A stretch of DNA of 64,000 nt from Stentor coeruleus (Eukaryota; Ciliophora; Heterotrichea; Heterotrichida; Stentoridae): the NCBI GenBank assembly GCA_001970955.1, contig MPUH01000028.1, forward strand, positions 91,862-155,861, read 5' to 3'. Made by a program: the position numbers and the translations under genes. The notes below the pieces were generated by a model. It did not search any database. It saw only the letters and a program-made list of their open reading frames with translations, and was not told the origin of the DNA. Below are positions 11,800 to 22,110 of the stretch, one piece after another (position 1 is the stretch's first letter; every line of letters starts with the position of its first letter).

Positions 11800-12704
11800 T
11801 TTTTTATATATTGGCAATTAGTTAAGTGTTTAAAATATCTATGCTTTTTAAATTTGATTTTAGTTTGGGAAATATTATAATAGTTGTTCTCTTTGTTGAT
11901 TCTATGATTTTGATATGCTCTTTATAAGATTTATTTTCTAAGCAAGTCTTGGAATCTTGGGATTTTTATTAAATCTCTAGGTGTTATTCTTTTATTTAGA
12001 AATTAGAATCTAGTATTACAGAATTGTACTTTAAGTTTGGTGTGTATATGAGAAGAAAATAACATTTTTAAAGATACTTATGGGAAATTCTTTAAAAAAG
12101 CAGGGTTTATTTAAGTTTTTTAAAGAATTATTAGTTTTGAAGTCTTCAATAAAGATTTCTTTTTAATAGTTTTTTGTATTTTCAAATTGTAAAGACCTTA
12201 AAGCCAGTCATTTTTCATCATAATATCTATGTATAAGTTGTTTGAAAAAATATTTATAGCCTTTTTCGCTTCTGAGGAAATCTATTATATAAAAATTGAT
12301 TAAAGAAGTTTTATAACTATCTAATAAGCTGGAGATTATAAACCCTCATATAATTAACCTTCTTCATTCAATATAACACATAATCAAGTAAATCCAACCT
12401 CCATATATTCCATAATTCATATTAAGAACTAATTCATAATTTCTTCAATAATAGTATTAATCTTATTTTTATCCCATTTAATAATCTTGAAAATCTCTAT
12501 ATTCAATACTTAGATCAATAATATAAAAACCTAAGTCTCTATTACCAAATATTGCTTGAAAACCCCTATTATACAAATAAAAATATCATCTTTCATACCT
12601 TTATAACATTCATAGTTTATTAATTTTCTATAAATCAATCACTTTCTCTATAGACCAAAATCATTAAATACAATAATAACAATTAATCAATTTATAACGT
12701 AGTT
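11800..12704. other. intergenic, nothing recognised
   Basis: About 0.9 kb separating two minus-strand genes. The plus strand is G-rich near the Rab6 start and switches to C-rich from about 12320, beside the 3' end of the next gene. Confidence 0.6.
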
Positions 12705-14219
12705 TTAGTAATTAAATAGCCGAGGTGGGCCTGCAAAAGACTTTGTTAATCGGCCTCCAAAAAATCTATCAGTGTTCTGAAGAGACAAATCTACTTCAAA
12801 CGCCATATCAGGTGTTAAATTCACAGACCTTCTAATTCTATATAATATCTCAACTGCGTTTTTAAGTTCTTTTTTGATTTCCATAACTTTTTCATCAATG
12901 CTTTCTTCAGATAATGCCCATTCGAGTTTTACTTGTTTCAATTGCATTAAGAGTTTTTCGCTTTCAATTTTCGCTTTATCTCTTTGATTTTTAAGCTTCC
13001 CCAAAGCAAGTTTCAATATTTCAATTTGTTTTTCTAAATCTTGAACTTTTTCTATTGAGTTCCTATCAGCAAAGTTTTGTGATTTTGATAAAGAGTTTTC
13101 TAGTTGGCAGTTTAAAATGTGATCATAGAATATGTTTGTTTGAAATGTTTTTCCACAGTTATCACACTCCATAACACTACATTGATTTATCATTCTTTCA
13201 TATTGTTTAAGTTGTTTATATTCTTCTTGTTTTTCAAAAAATGAAGGTTCAGGGGATGGAGAATCAGATTTATTTATAAATGTCATAGAACGAAGTGTTT
13301 TTGGTGAGTAAATTGGGGGCTTACAAGCGCCATATGTTATTTCAAGTTTGAGATCTCCGATTGTTTTCTTAAGTTTTGATATTTCAATCTCTTTGTCAAT
13401 AAGTTTTTCGGAAAGACTTTCTTTTATTTTCATCAGATTGGTTATTTCTGGATCTTTTGAATCTTCGCTAGCTTTATAACGAAGTTTACGAGTTATTTTT
13501 TCAATCTGCTCATCTTTATATCTTAATTGGTCTTTAAGATTATATTCAGAGTTTTCGAGATTTTTGATTATTTCTTGAAGACTTTGGAATTCGTATTTTA
13601 GTTTTTCATAAGTAACAGAATCATCTAATGACCTTCTCATTGGTTTTTCTTGTTCATAAATTGCTTTAAGTTCTAAAATAGATTTATTTGTACCCTCAGT
13701 CATCCTACTAATTTCTTCTGCAGCTTCTCTTTTTACTTCTTCAAGTTCATCCTTAAGTTTGTTTATATTTTCATTTTTCCTTTCAATAATCCTCGTTAAA
13801 CTTTCAGTAGCTTCATTCATCTTATAATCGACTTCTCGTTTTTGCTCTTTGAGAATAGAAATTTCTTTTTCTAAAATATTTTTCGATATATTAAAGTTCT
13901 CTTCTTGCTCAGACAATTTTTGATCTAAATTACTATTAATTTCTTTTAATTCTTCAACTTTTTTCTCAAGGTTTCTGATTTTTTCTTTATACTTTACTTT
14001 TATCTTTAGTCTTTCTTGTGTATATTTTTCTTCTGCTGACTTGAGTTCAACAGAAGAAGACGCCTAAATTATAAATACAGTTAAACGAGGAGAATCATAC
14101 GAAAAAGATCTAAGCATTGAATCGTACATAGATTTCAATTGAGCTTCTCTAGATTTGGCATCATCAAGTTCTAATTGCATAAACTCAAGCTTTTGTTTTA
14201 ACAAAAGGATGTCTTCCAT
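12705..14219 (-). CDS. coiled-coil protein with a central C2HC zinc finger (one 15-nt intron)
   Basis: Two exons, 14219-14079 and 14063-12705, are joined across a 15-nt intron to give about 499 residues. Nearly the whole chain is predicted coiled coil: long heptad-rich runs of Glu, Lys and Leu. About two thirds along is CDNCGKTFQTNIFYDHILNC, a C-x2-C...H-x3-C arrangement like the C2HC zinc finger of zf-C2HC/ZC2HC proteins. The C-terminus is basic and Gly/Pro-rich (FFGGRLTKSFAGPPRL). Such architecture is common in cytoskeletal or basal-body proteins, but no specific family is recognised. The start is MEDILLLKQ at 14219, the first ATG that begins the helical region; the frame is open 10 codons further to another ATG (14249). 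The intron placement also recovers about 49 residues before the first in-frame non-ATG start of exon 2. Confidence 0.8.
14064..14078 (-). other. 15-nt spliceosomal intron
   Basis: On the minus strand it reads GTATTTATAATTTAG, phase 0. It joins ...SPRLT to ASSSVELK... Without removal the frame stops at its own TAG. The tenth base is A. Confidence 0.9.
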
Positions 14220-15414
14220 TATTAATATACAAGAAAATTTTGAATACACATAAAATTATACGAAATAAAAATTGGATAAAATATAAGAGTATATATTTTA
14301 TTAAATTATAGGAATATGCTACTCTTATATTTATATATGCAAATCAACCTCAAGTAATTCGTAGAATATTTTTGTTAGTGATTGTTTTAAACTATTTTAG
14401 ATTTTATGGGAATCTTGAATTTGAAGAATTTTATTACTTTAGTTTTAGTGTTTAAAAGAATTTCAAATAAAAATTATTGAATTACATTTTTTATAAGTTT
14501 AAATTGTATTCTTGTACTGGAAATAAGGTAGTTTGAATACAGTGATTCTAGATTTTTTTACGCTATTTCTTCTCAGCGTATACAATAAATTTTCAATTCA
14601 CTAAACATTTTTTAACTTGCTTTTTTCATTCCTAGATATATGCATTTACCATTTTTCGTTATATTTTATATTTTTACTTTATTATTTTCTCTTTTTCAGC
14701 TAAGTGCATAGTATCATTATATGCTTTAGTATTAATAATAAGTCGGATAGACAAATCTTCATTGATACTTCTGCGGATGTGCTTATAAAAAAAAATATTA
14801 CAAGTTAATCTAATATAGTTGTTTAATCAATTATCATTTACTATTTTTTTAAAAACAAATAATTATATTATTTGAATGATGTATATTTAAAAAACAATGA
14901 CTGCGGTTATTATATTAAGATTATATAACTCACTATAATAATTTGTAATTTCTATATCATATTACTCAGTTCTGGATTAATATTTTCGATTCTTTATTAG
15001 TACTTTTTAAATCAAATCCTATTGATATTTTTTTTTTGAGTAAGTTTTATATAAAAAACCTGGAAGACATTTTTAGTTTTAAATAATTTATACTGTTTTT
15101 TTTTTCTCTTTCATATTTTACTTTTTTGCATTAAAGTCAATACAATTAAAGTAAGAAAAATCACTTTTTAGTCAATACTCATCAATCAAACGTACTTTTT
15201 TATCCATTTTAACCTTGGAGAGTTCTTCTCTAAGCTTTTTAAGACAATCCAATATATAAACAATTTTATAAGATTCAAATTATCTAATAGTGTTTTAAAA
15301 ATTTAGCAAATTTAAGTTTTAAGATAATATTAAGTGTGGTATTTTTATAAATTTCATTACCTACTGATTACTTTCAAAGGCTTAAAAACCAAATAGTAAT
15401 GGATATTGTTATAA
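14220..15414. other. divergent intergenic region
   Basis: About 1.2 kb between a minus-strand and a plus-strand start. The plus strand is G-rich/C-poor at 14280-14560, near the minus-strand gene, and C-rich/G-poor at about 15110-15290, near the plus-strand gene, so the composition switches in the middle. TTGTTATAA directly precedes the downstream ATG. No open frame was found. Confidence 0.6.
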
Positions 15415-18390
15415 ATGGCTATTCGAACATCAAGAGTCGTATTTCAATTCTCGAGTAAGACGATTTATGGAGAAAGGATAAGAGTTACAGGAAACCATCC
15501 ATCATTAGGTAATTGGGACCCTTTTCAAGCACCAATGCTATGTACAGATCCAAATTCTTATCCTCTATGGATAACCCCCAGCCCGATTTCATTGCCTTTA
15601 AACACTGAAATAGAGTATAAATACGTCTATATGCAAGAAAAAACTTTTAGATGGGAAACATTACAAAATAATCGAAAATTACTTCTTGAGCACAACAGTA
15701 TGCTTATAGAAGACGAAGAAAATTCAATTATATCCAGACATATTTTTAATCACACAGAAATCCAAACAAAACCACACTCCTTTGAACTTCCAAAGACCAT
15801 TATAGACGACAATATAAAATTTGCCCTTACAGATTCGCTTATCATAGCGTCTCTTAATTTGCCAATAAATGTGAGTAGGAATGAAAATTACATTCCAGGA
15901 GGAGATGAGCCAAAATGGAAATTTGAAACCGCGATTGGACTTTGGCTGCCAGTTTTATATGAAATAGCAATTTCAGAAGGGATAAACTTTCAATGGGTTG
16001 GATGGCCGCATATTTTCATTGAAGATGAAAAAGAACAAGCTGAAATAAGTGAAATCCTCCTTAAAGAATACAAATGTGTTCCTATTTTTATCCCAGAAGA
16101 AACAATGACTATATATACTCAATTTTGTAATGGAGTACTTTTCCCTATATTCCATAATATCATAAGTACTGATCCAGAGTCTATTCCTCAATACAACTCT
16201 GAGCAATGGGAAAGTTTTAAAGATGTGAATTCGAGAATAGCATTAAAAATCCTTGAACTTCATACAGATCAGATGATATGGATACATGATTATCAGCTAC
16301 TTTTAGCTCCTAGTTTTATATCAAGAAGAACTCATGAAGTTGTAAATATTGGACTATATTTACATGTACCATTTCCAAGTTCAGAAATTTATAGAGTTCT
16401 TCCACATAGAGAAACTATATTACATGCTATGCTTTGTTGTGATATGATAGGTTTTCATTTATTTGAATATGCAAGACATTTCCTAGCATCTTGTAAACGT
16501 TTATTGGGAATTGATCATCACTTTTCAAGAGGTGGATATTTATTACTTGATTACTATGGAAGAAATATTATGATTAGAATAGGACATCTTGGTATTGAGC
16601 CTTCAGTTATTCAAAAAGTTCTTGAATCTGAAGAGTATTTAGAAAGTTTAGATAAACTCCAACAAAAGTATTCTGAAAAATCTGTACTTATTGCGATAGA
16701 TCCATTGCATCGACTTTCAGGAGTTACTATGAAATTAAATGCTTTTAGACAAACATTGAAATATTTACCTAAAGAAAGCCAGAGGATTATACTTGTTCAG
16801 TTACTTTTTTCAGCTAAAAATAGTTCGGATAAAGAAAAAGATTGTGTACTTAAAGAAATACTTGATTTACAAACAGAAATTAATTCAGAATATACCGTGC
16901 CAGTTGTAGAAATTGTAAATGATGAAGTATCAAGACCAATGAGATATGCTTATATGACTATAGCAAAAGGGGTTATAAATAGTTCAATAAGAGAAGGTTT
17001 GTATTTAATCCCATTCGAATTTATTTTCATAAATAAAGAAAGACCAGCTGATATAATCCTTTCAGAATTTGCAGGAGTTAGTAGAGCATTGAGTAGTCCT
17101 AAAAGAGTTAACCCTTTTGACCTAACACAACTTGAAGGAGAAATCCACACTTTAATTGACAAAGCCCCTAATATTCAAAATCTTTCAAGAAAAAAACGTG
17201 ATTATCAATATATTTTGAGTAATACTACACTTAAATGGGCTCAAAGTTCTTTAAGTGATTTGAAAAGAGCCCATAAAGATACAAAACATTACCAATATGT
17301 CACTCATGGTCTTGGGGATAAATTAAAATTAATAGCTCTAAGTAAAAAGTTTAAAATACTTAAAGCTGAAGATTTTCTTGAAGCTTATCGTGTTGCTCGT
17401 TCACGTATATTTTTTTTCGACAATGAAGGGACACTTTCAAATTTATGTAAACAAACAGAAATAGACAAAACAGTTGGTCCATCAGAAAAAATCCTTCATT
17501 GTCTAGATGATTTATGTAAAGATGATAGAAATATAGTATATATTATCACTGGAAGAACAAGAAAAGTTGTTGATTCATGGTTTGGAAGCATTGAACATTT
17601 AGGTATGGCTGCTGAATATGGAGCACTTATTAAATGGCAAGATAAACATGATTGGGAAAATATTATACAAGGATCAGGTGTTTGGAAAGATACAGCAAAA
17701 CAAATTATTAGTGCTTATGTTAGTAGAACTGAAGGATCTTCACTTGAAGAAAAAGATTGTGGGGTTGTTTTTTATTATAGAGAAACTGATCCTGATTTAG
17801 GCTCATGGCAAGCTAAAGAATTGATTTCACATCTTGAAATATTACTTAAGCCTTTTTTAAATGAATGTGAAGTTTCTCATGGACTGGGTTATGTTGAAGT
17901 TAAACCTAGAGGTATTAATAAAGGGACAACTGTATTTGAAATACTCCAAGAATTGAAACGTAGGAAAAAAGATCCACCTGATTTTATTTTTGCAATTGGT
18001 GATGATGTTTCTGATGAAGAAATGTTCAAAGTACTAAAAGCTTTAAGAAGGGAACAAAGCGATTTAACTGCTGATAAAAGATATCTTAAATGTTTTACTT
18101 GCACAGTAGGGAAAAAACCTAGCTTAGCACGTCACTTTATTAATGATGCAAGTGAAGTTGTTGGTGTTTTAGAAATCCTTAGGGGTTATAGCAACAAAGT
18201 AATTATTATTTAGTGCAAAAAAAACTTTTCATATGGTGATCTAGCAAGTCTAAAACTTCACAGCCCATTTAAATCTAATACAATGAGAAACCCAACAGAT
18301 ATTGTTATAGAATCAGTAGAAAGTAGTGATGAAGATGAAGATGAAAAAAGATCAACATTAAAAAGAATGACTCATCCTAATGCTTTTTAG
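15415..18390 (+). CDS. CBM20 + trehalose-6-phosphate synthase-like + trehalose-phosphatase-like fusion (one 15-nt intron)
   Basis: About 986 residues. Residues 1-105 are a CBM20 starch-binding domain (RVTGNHPSLGNWDP and the EYKYVY strand). Residues 135-600 are a GT20 domain (FQWVGWP, WIHDYQLLLAP, YLHVPFPSSEIYR, GFHLFEYARHF, REGLYLIPFEF, ILSEFAG). Residues 655-925 are a HAD trehalose-phosphatase domain (AAEYGALI, GDDVSDEEMF). Canonical GT20 enzymes have RLDYxKG at the sugar-nucleotide site; here the aligned stretch is IDPLHRLSGV, lacking the usual Arg/Lys pair, as in class II plant TPS proteins. The phosphatase motif DxDGT reads DNEGT (669-673), with Glu for the second Asp. Synthase activity is doubtful and phosphatase activity uncertain; a carbohydrate-sensing or scaffold role is possible. 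Exon 2 (18214-18390) adds 58 residues including an acidic Asp/Glu-rich stretch. The start follows TTGTTATAA. Confidence 0.9.
18199..18213 (+). other. 15-nt spliceosomal intron
   Basis: GTAATTATTATTTAG, phase 0. It joins ...GYSNK to CKKNFSYGD..., which stays open for 58 codons to TAG at 18388-18390. The tenth base is A. Confidence 0.88.
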
Positions 18391-18400
18391 CTAAAAATAA

Positions 18401-18697
18401 TTAGTTAAGTAGAGTTTTCCTTAAGTTATGAGATGCATATAAATTCTTGTTTATGTGAAACCAAATACAATTTTGACAGATATTTATAGTATTTCCTTTG
18501 CAAGAACAATTCCATGAACTATTTTTTATTTTGCATTCAGTGCAGAGAAGCATTTTATCAAGTTTTTCTACAGAGTGCATAAGTTTTGTGTCAATTAGAT
18601 GACTTAGTATATGATTTTCACAAAATATTTGGCTTGTAAGTTGGCAAGCACAGCTTATTATACCTGGGCTATCACAAAATTGGCACGATAATTCCAT
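18401..18697 (-). CDS. small Cys/His-rich (B-box-like) protein
   Basis: A 98-residue product rich in paired Cys and His. It has CQFC near the start, CAC, CENHILSHL, then CTEC, CSC, CQNCIWFH and a final SHNL. This resembles one or two B-box-type zinc-binding modules, but no RING, coiled coil or other domain follows. The spacing is irregular, so the exact family is unclear. The start is the ATG at 18695-18697. The gene is convergent with the trehalose-type gene, whose stop lies only 10 bp from this one's stop, so their 3' ends almost touch. Function unknown; such modules usually mediate protein interaction. Confidence 0.7.
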   Translation of the reverse strand: MELSCQFCDSPGIISCACQLTSQIFCENHILSHLIDTKLMHSVEKLDKMLLCTECKIKNSSWNCSCKGNTINICQNCIWFHINKNLYASHNLRKTLLN

Positions 18698-19052
18698 TAT
18701 TATTTGGTATAACTAACTTTATATAAATGAAGCATTGAGATATATATTTTACAAATAATACTCAAATATCATAAGACTATATAAGTTTATTTATAATTCT
18801 AGTAAAACATGCTTTAGAAAGAATATATGAACTGATTTCAAATTTTAATATTAAAGCAAAGGATTATAATAAATAATTTAGTTTGGATTGATGATTGATA
18901 GATTGATTGAATTAATACTTGAATAATCTTTTCAAATGATGTGCTTTATATTGTAAATAAAAATTGTAAAGTTCATCTTTCAAGCAAAAAAATTCAAAAT
19001 TTTTTTCTTCCATCTTGATTGGAATAGAACATCTTATAAAATTAGTGACGTC
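18698..19052. other. 355-bp divergent promoter region
   Basis: The region lies between the starts of the small Cys-rich gene and the acyl-CoA oxidase gene. It is G-rich on the plus strand in its left part and more C-rich in its right part. TTATAAAATTAGTGACGTC lies right before the oxidase ATG; the TGACGTC core looks like a CRE/bZIP site, but nothing else supports this. Confidence 0.45.
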
Positions 19053-21116
19053 ATGTCAGCAATACGTAGGCTTCTTTTGATTGAAAACCATCTTAGCTCT
19101 CAATTTCCTAATGCACCACAAGAAAAAGGCTTAGACGATTTTAGAAAACTTGAATCTAAAGTTAATCATAATGTGCTGGCGAAGCATTACTTCGATGATT
19201 TTTACGAAGCAAATCTATATACTAGAAAAATTATTGATGAAAGTCCTTTATTCACCCACCAAGAAAGTTTAGGTTCGTCTGTTGAAGATTACCGAGGAAA
19301 AGTTGTTGAACAGTTAAAATGCATTTACTCTAAATTTCGCATGAGTTACGAGAAAGATTTAAATGATCCCATATACAAATGCGGGCCAATATATGGAATG
19401 GCAGAGTATGATCAATCACTTTCAACACGAATGATTGTTCATATTATATTATATACTGATACAATTCAAAATTTGGGAACAGGAAAACATAGAGAATTAA
19501 TTGATAGGGCTTATGCATTAAAAGATTATGGATCATTTGGGATGACTGAGTTAGGTCATGGATCAGATGTTGGAAGATTAGAGACAACGGCTACATATAA
19601 TCCTAAAACTGGTGGATTTACTCTTAATTCTCCAACAGCTACTTCAGCTAAATGGTGGATAGGCGCAATAGCAAACACTGCAAATATGTCTGTTATTTTC
19701 GCTAGGCTAATTGTTGATAATGCTGATAAAGGCATTCAAGTTTTTGCTGTACCTATAAGAGATTATGAAACTCACGATACTTTACCAGGTGTAGTTTTAG
19801 GAGATTGTGGGAAAAAAATATCACATGATGGAATTGATAATGGATTCATTCTATTCAAAAATTATGAAATTGGTTATGATTGTTTGTTAGACAAGTTCAG
19901 CCAAATAAAAAATGGAAAATTTAAAAGTACTATTAAAAATAAAGAAAAAAGGCTGGGAATTATGATGGCTGGTTTGATAAGAGGAAGGTTTTGTGCAGTG
20001 AGTGGAAGTGAAATAAATACTAGATCTTGCTTGACAATCGCCATAAGATATGGAGCTTTAAGAAAACAATTTGGAAATCCTAAGGAAGAATCTATTTTAT
20101 TATATCAAACTCATAATTGTAGATTGGTAACAGGATTATCAAAAGCAGTTGCTATGCGTTGTGCAAGTAAGGTTATAAGCAATATGTACAAGGCTGTAAA
20201 ACCAATTTCTGATCTTAATCCTGAATGTGATGAATTAAATGAATTTCATTCTGTGTTAAGTTCTTTGAAATGTGTCTGTGCATGGTATGGGATTGCAGTC
20301 AGCCAAGAATGCAGAGAAGCTTGTGGTGGACATGGTGTTTCTGAATATTCTTCATTAGGCCGCCATCGAGGATATGTAGATGTTCATGCCACATGGGAAG
20401 GAGATAATGCAGTCCTTGGGCAGCAAACGGGTAAATATATACTTAAGATCTTGCAAAAATCATTTAAAGGACAAAAGTTCACTTCGCCAACCCTCAGCTT
20501 TTTAAAGATTGATTTTCAAGAGGTAAAATCATTTAAATCATTATTTACTAGCAGAGAAGAATTCGAAAATGAAAAGTGTATCATCGCTCTCCTTGAGCAT
20601 AGAGTGAATTTTTTGACTCATACATCAGTCATAAAATTACAAGAATCCTCAATGGCATATTCAGACATGACTACTGCCTGGAATAACTCTCAAGTATTTT
20701 ATATCCAAGACCTTAGTAAATCATTTGCAGAATTGATAATGGCACGAGAATTCATTAAGCTTTCTGACAATATTTACAAAGACTGCAAAGAAACAGGAAT
20801 GATAATCAAAAAATTATTTTATCTTTATTCAGCCGATAGGATACTAAATAGTATTTCTCTTTATTTGGAATCTGCTATTACTCATGTTCAAGAAAAAATT
20901 ATTAGAGATACATTTATAAAACTTGCTTCTGAATTAGCTCCAGCTTCTTTACAAATAGTTGATGCATTAGCAGCATCAGATAAAATATTAGGATCAGTTA
21001 TAGGATCTTCTGATGGTCAAGCATATAGCCGAATGATTAATGCTGTTGAATCTGAACCAAAATGCTATTACAAGCCGAAATGGTTACATTTAATAAAGGA
21101 TATAAGAGGATCTTAG
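19053..21116 (+). CDS. peroxisomal acyl-CoA oxidase with PTS2
   Basis: The 687-residue length is typical of acyl-CoA oxidases. The enzyme oxidises acyl-CoA to trans-2-enoyl-CoA with FAD and O2, giving H2O2: the first step of peroxisomal beta-oxidation. Visible motifs are FGMTELGHGSDV (FAD/substrate binding, 162-173), SAKWWIGAIANTA, RGRFCAVSG, ALRKQFG, and CGGHG followed by ATWEGDN with the likely catalytic base E449. The C-terminus DIRGS is not a PTS1. Instead residues 6-14 are RLLLIENHL, an exact match to the PTS2 consensus R-L-x5-H-L, so import by PEX7 is inferred. The C-terminal helical domain is present although diverged. The start at 19053 is favoured because it places the PTS2 near the N-terminus. 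Single exon, no operon context. Confidence 0.93.
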   Translation: MSAIRRLLLIENHLSSQFPNAPQEKGLDDFRKLESKVNHNVLAKHYFDDFYEANLYTRKIIDESPLFTHQESLGSSVEDYRGKVVEQLKCIYSKFRMSYEKDLNDPIYKCGPIYGMAEYDQSLSTRMIVHIILYTDTIQNLGTGKHRELIDRAYALKDYGSFGMTELGHGSDVGRLETTATYNPKTGGFTLNSPTATSAKWWIGAIANTANMSVIFARLIVDNADKGIQVFAVPIRDYETHDTLPGVVLGDCGKKISHDGIDNGFILFKNYEIGYDCLLDKFSQIKNGKFKSTIKNKEKRLGIMMAGLIRGRFCAVSGSEINTRSCLTIAIRYGALRKQFGNPKEESILLYQTHNCRLVTGLSKAVAMRCASKVISNMYKAVKPISDLNPECDELNEFHSVLSSLKCVCAWYGIAVSQECREACGGHGVSEYSSLGRHRGYVDVHATWEGDNAVLGQQTGKYILKILQKSFKGQKFTSPTLSFLKIDFQEVKSFKSLFTSREEFENEKCIIALLEHRVNFLTHTSVIKLQESSMAYSDMTTAWNNSQVFYIQDLSKSFAELIMAREFIKLSDNIYKDCKETGMIIKKLFYLYSADRILNSISLYLESAITHVQEKIIRDTFIKLASELAPASLQIVDALAASDKILGSVIGSSDGQAYSRMINAVESEPKCYYKPKWLHLIKDIRGS

Positions 21117-22110
21117 CTTTAGTTAATTACTTTAGGAATTAGAAATTAAAAGCATGACAATACAATTAACCCTAACGCTAGGTTTTGCATCATAAAGTAA
21201 ATAGAATCTTCTAATTTAAACTTTTGATCCATCATAAATGGATTTAAAACATGATATAGAATTCCAAAAAGCTTACAACTTTAAAAAAACATCAAAGAAC
21301 TTGAAGAAATCAAAAAATCCTCAACAAAAGATTTTAAAATCACTTACTTCTTATATCTATAAACAAATATCGATCTCCAAGCTACCGAGGCTTTTGATGG
21401 AATTACAAAGTCAATAAAGAAAATATGATGTTTTTAGATAAACTTATAAAGATTACAATATTCTATATAACAACATCTATCATATTCGCATATATTTTCC
21501 TAAAAAAAAATACTATAAAAACAATTCAATCCTCGAAGGTTCGATAAACCTCTACACTAAGGTCAAATAAGTGGAAATTCCTCTATGTAAAGACAAAAAA
21601 TTATTTATTCACCAAATAACTTAAAGGTTAACATAATAGCAAGAAACAGATATTTTGTCTTAAATAAATCTCTTATTAACTCAATCATCATAATCAAATT
21701 ATAATATTGACAATGAATGTCTCTAATTATTATCATAGGGTCTTCAAGATGTAATAAGTTAGGCTTTCTTAAGAAAATTGTATTAACTTGGGAGACTATT
21801 TGTAAACAATCAGATTCTGTTTTTATGAAATAAAAAGCTATGAGATAAAGGAAATTATTTTTTTTTAAAAAATTTTGAATTTTATGCTGATTATGACATT
21901 GATATGATTGTGTGATACACTGCAAAATCGATCATTGCAAGGATCTTTTAAGCTCATATATATATAAGTTAACTAGATTATTGATTTTTTTTTGCATATT
22001 TTCGAATAATATTAAAACTTTAAAATTAGAGGAAGAAATTTATAAAAGATAATTTTTTGAATTCGCAAAGAGGATAATTAGTTTGATTTTAGAAAACTAA
22101 CTTATTTTGA
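21117..22110. other. intergenic with a possible gene fragment
   Basis: About 1 kb between the convergent oxidase and protease genes. Apart from the open stretch at 21605-21925, nothing gene-like was seen. AACCCTAACG near 21168 resembles one heterotrich-type telomere unit, but it is single and internal. Confidence 0.5.
21605..21925 (-). pseudogene. possible fragment of a small Cys/His protein gene
   Basis: A 106-codon open stretch (SYQCHNQHKIQNF... to ...IMLTFKLFGE) with a varied, protein-like composition, but it has no ATG at its start and an in-frame TGA just upstream. No 15-nt GTA...TAG intron could be placed to join it to an upstream exon. It may be the 3' remnant of a gene, a gene with an unrecognised first exon, or chance. 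No family is recognised. Confidence 0.25.

Noticed and set aside
11800-11817. A longer Rab6 N-terminus
   Set aside because: The extra codons start at TTG and lie over the TATATAAA promoter-like sequence.
19033-19052. TGACGTC before the oxidase as a CRE site
   Set aside because: A single seven-base match with no second site or related gene; kept only as a remark.
21166-21176. AACCCTAACG as an internal telomere unit
   Set aside because: A single unit with a mismatch; expected by chance in AT-rich DNA.
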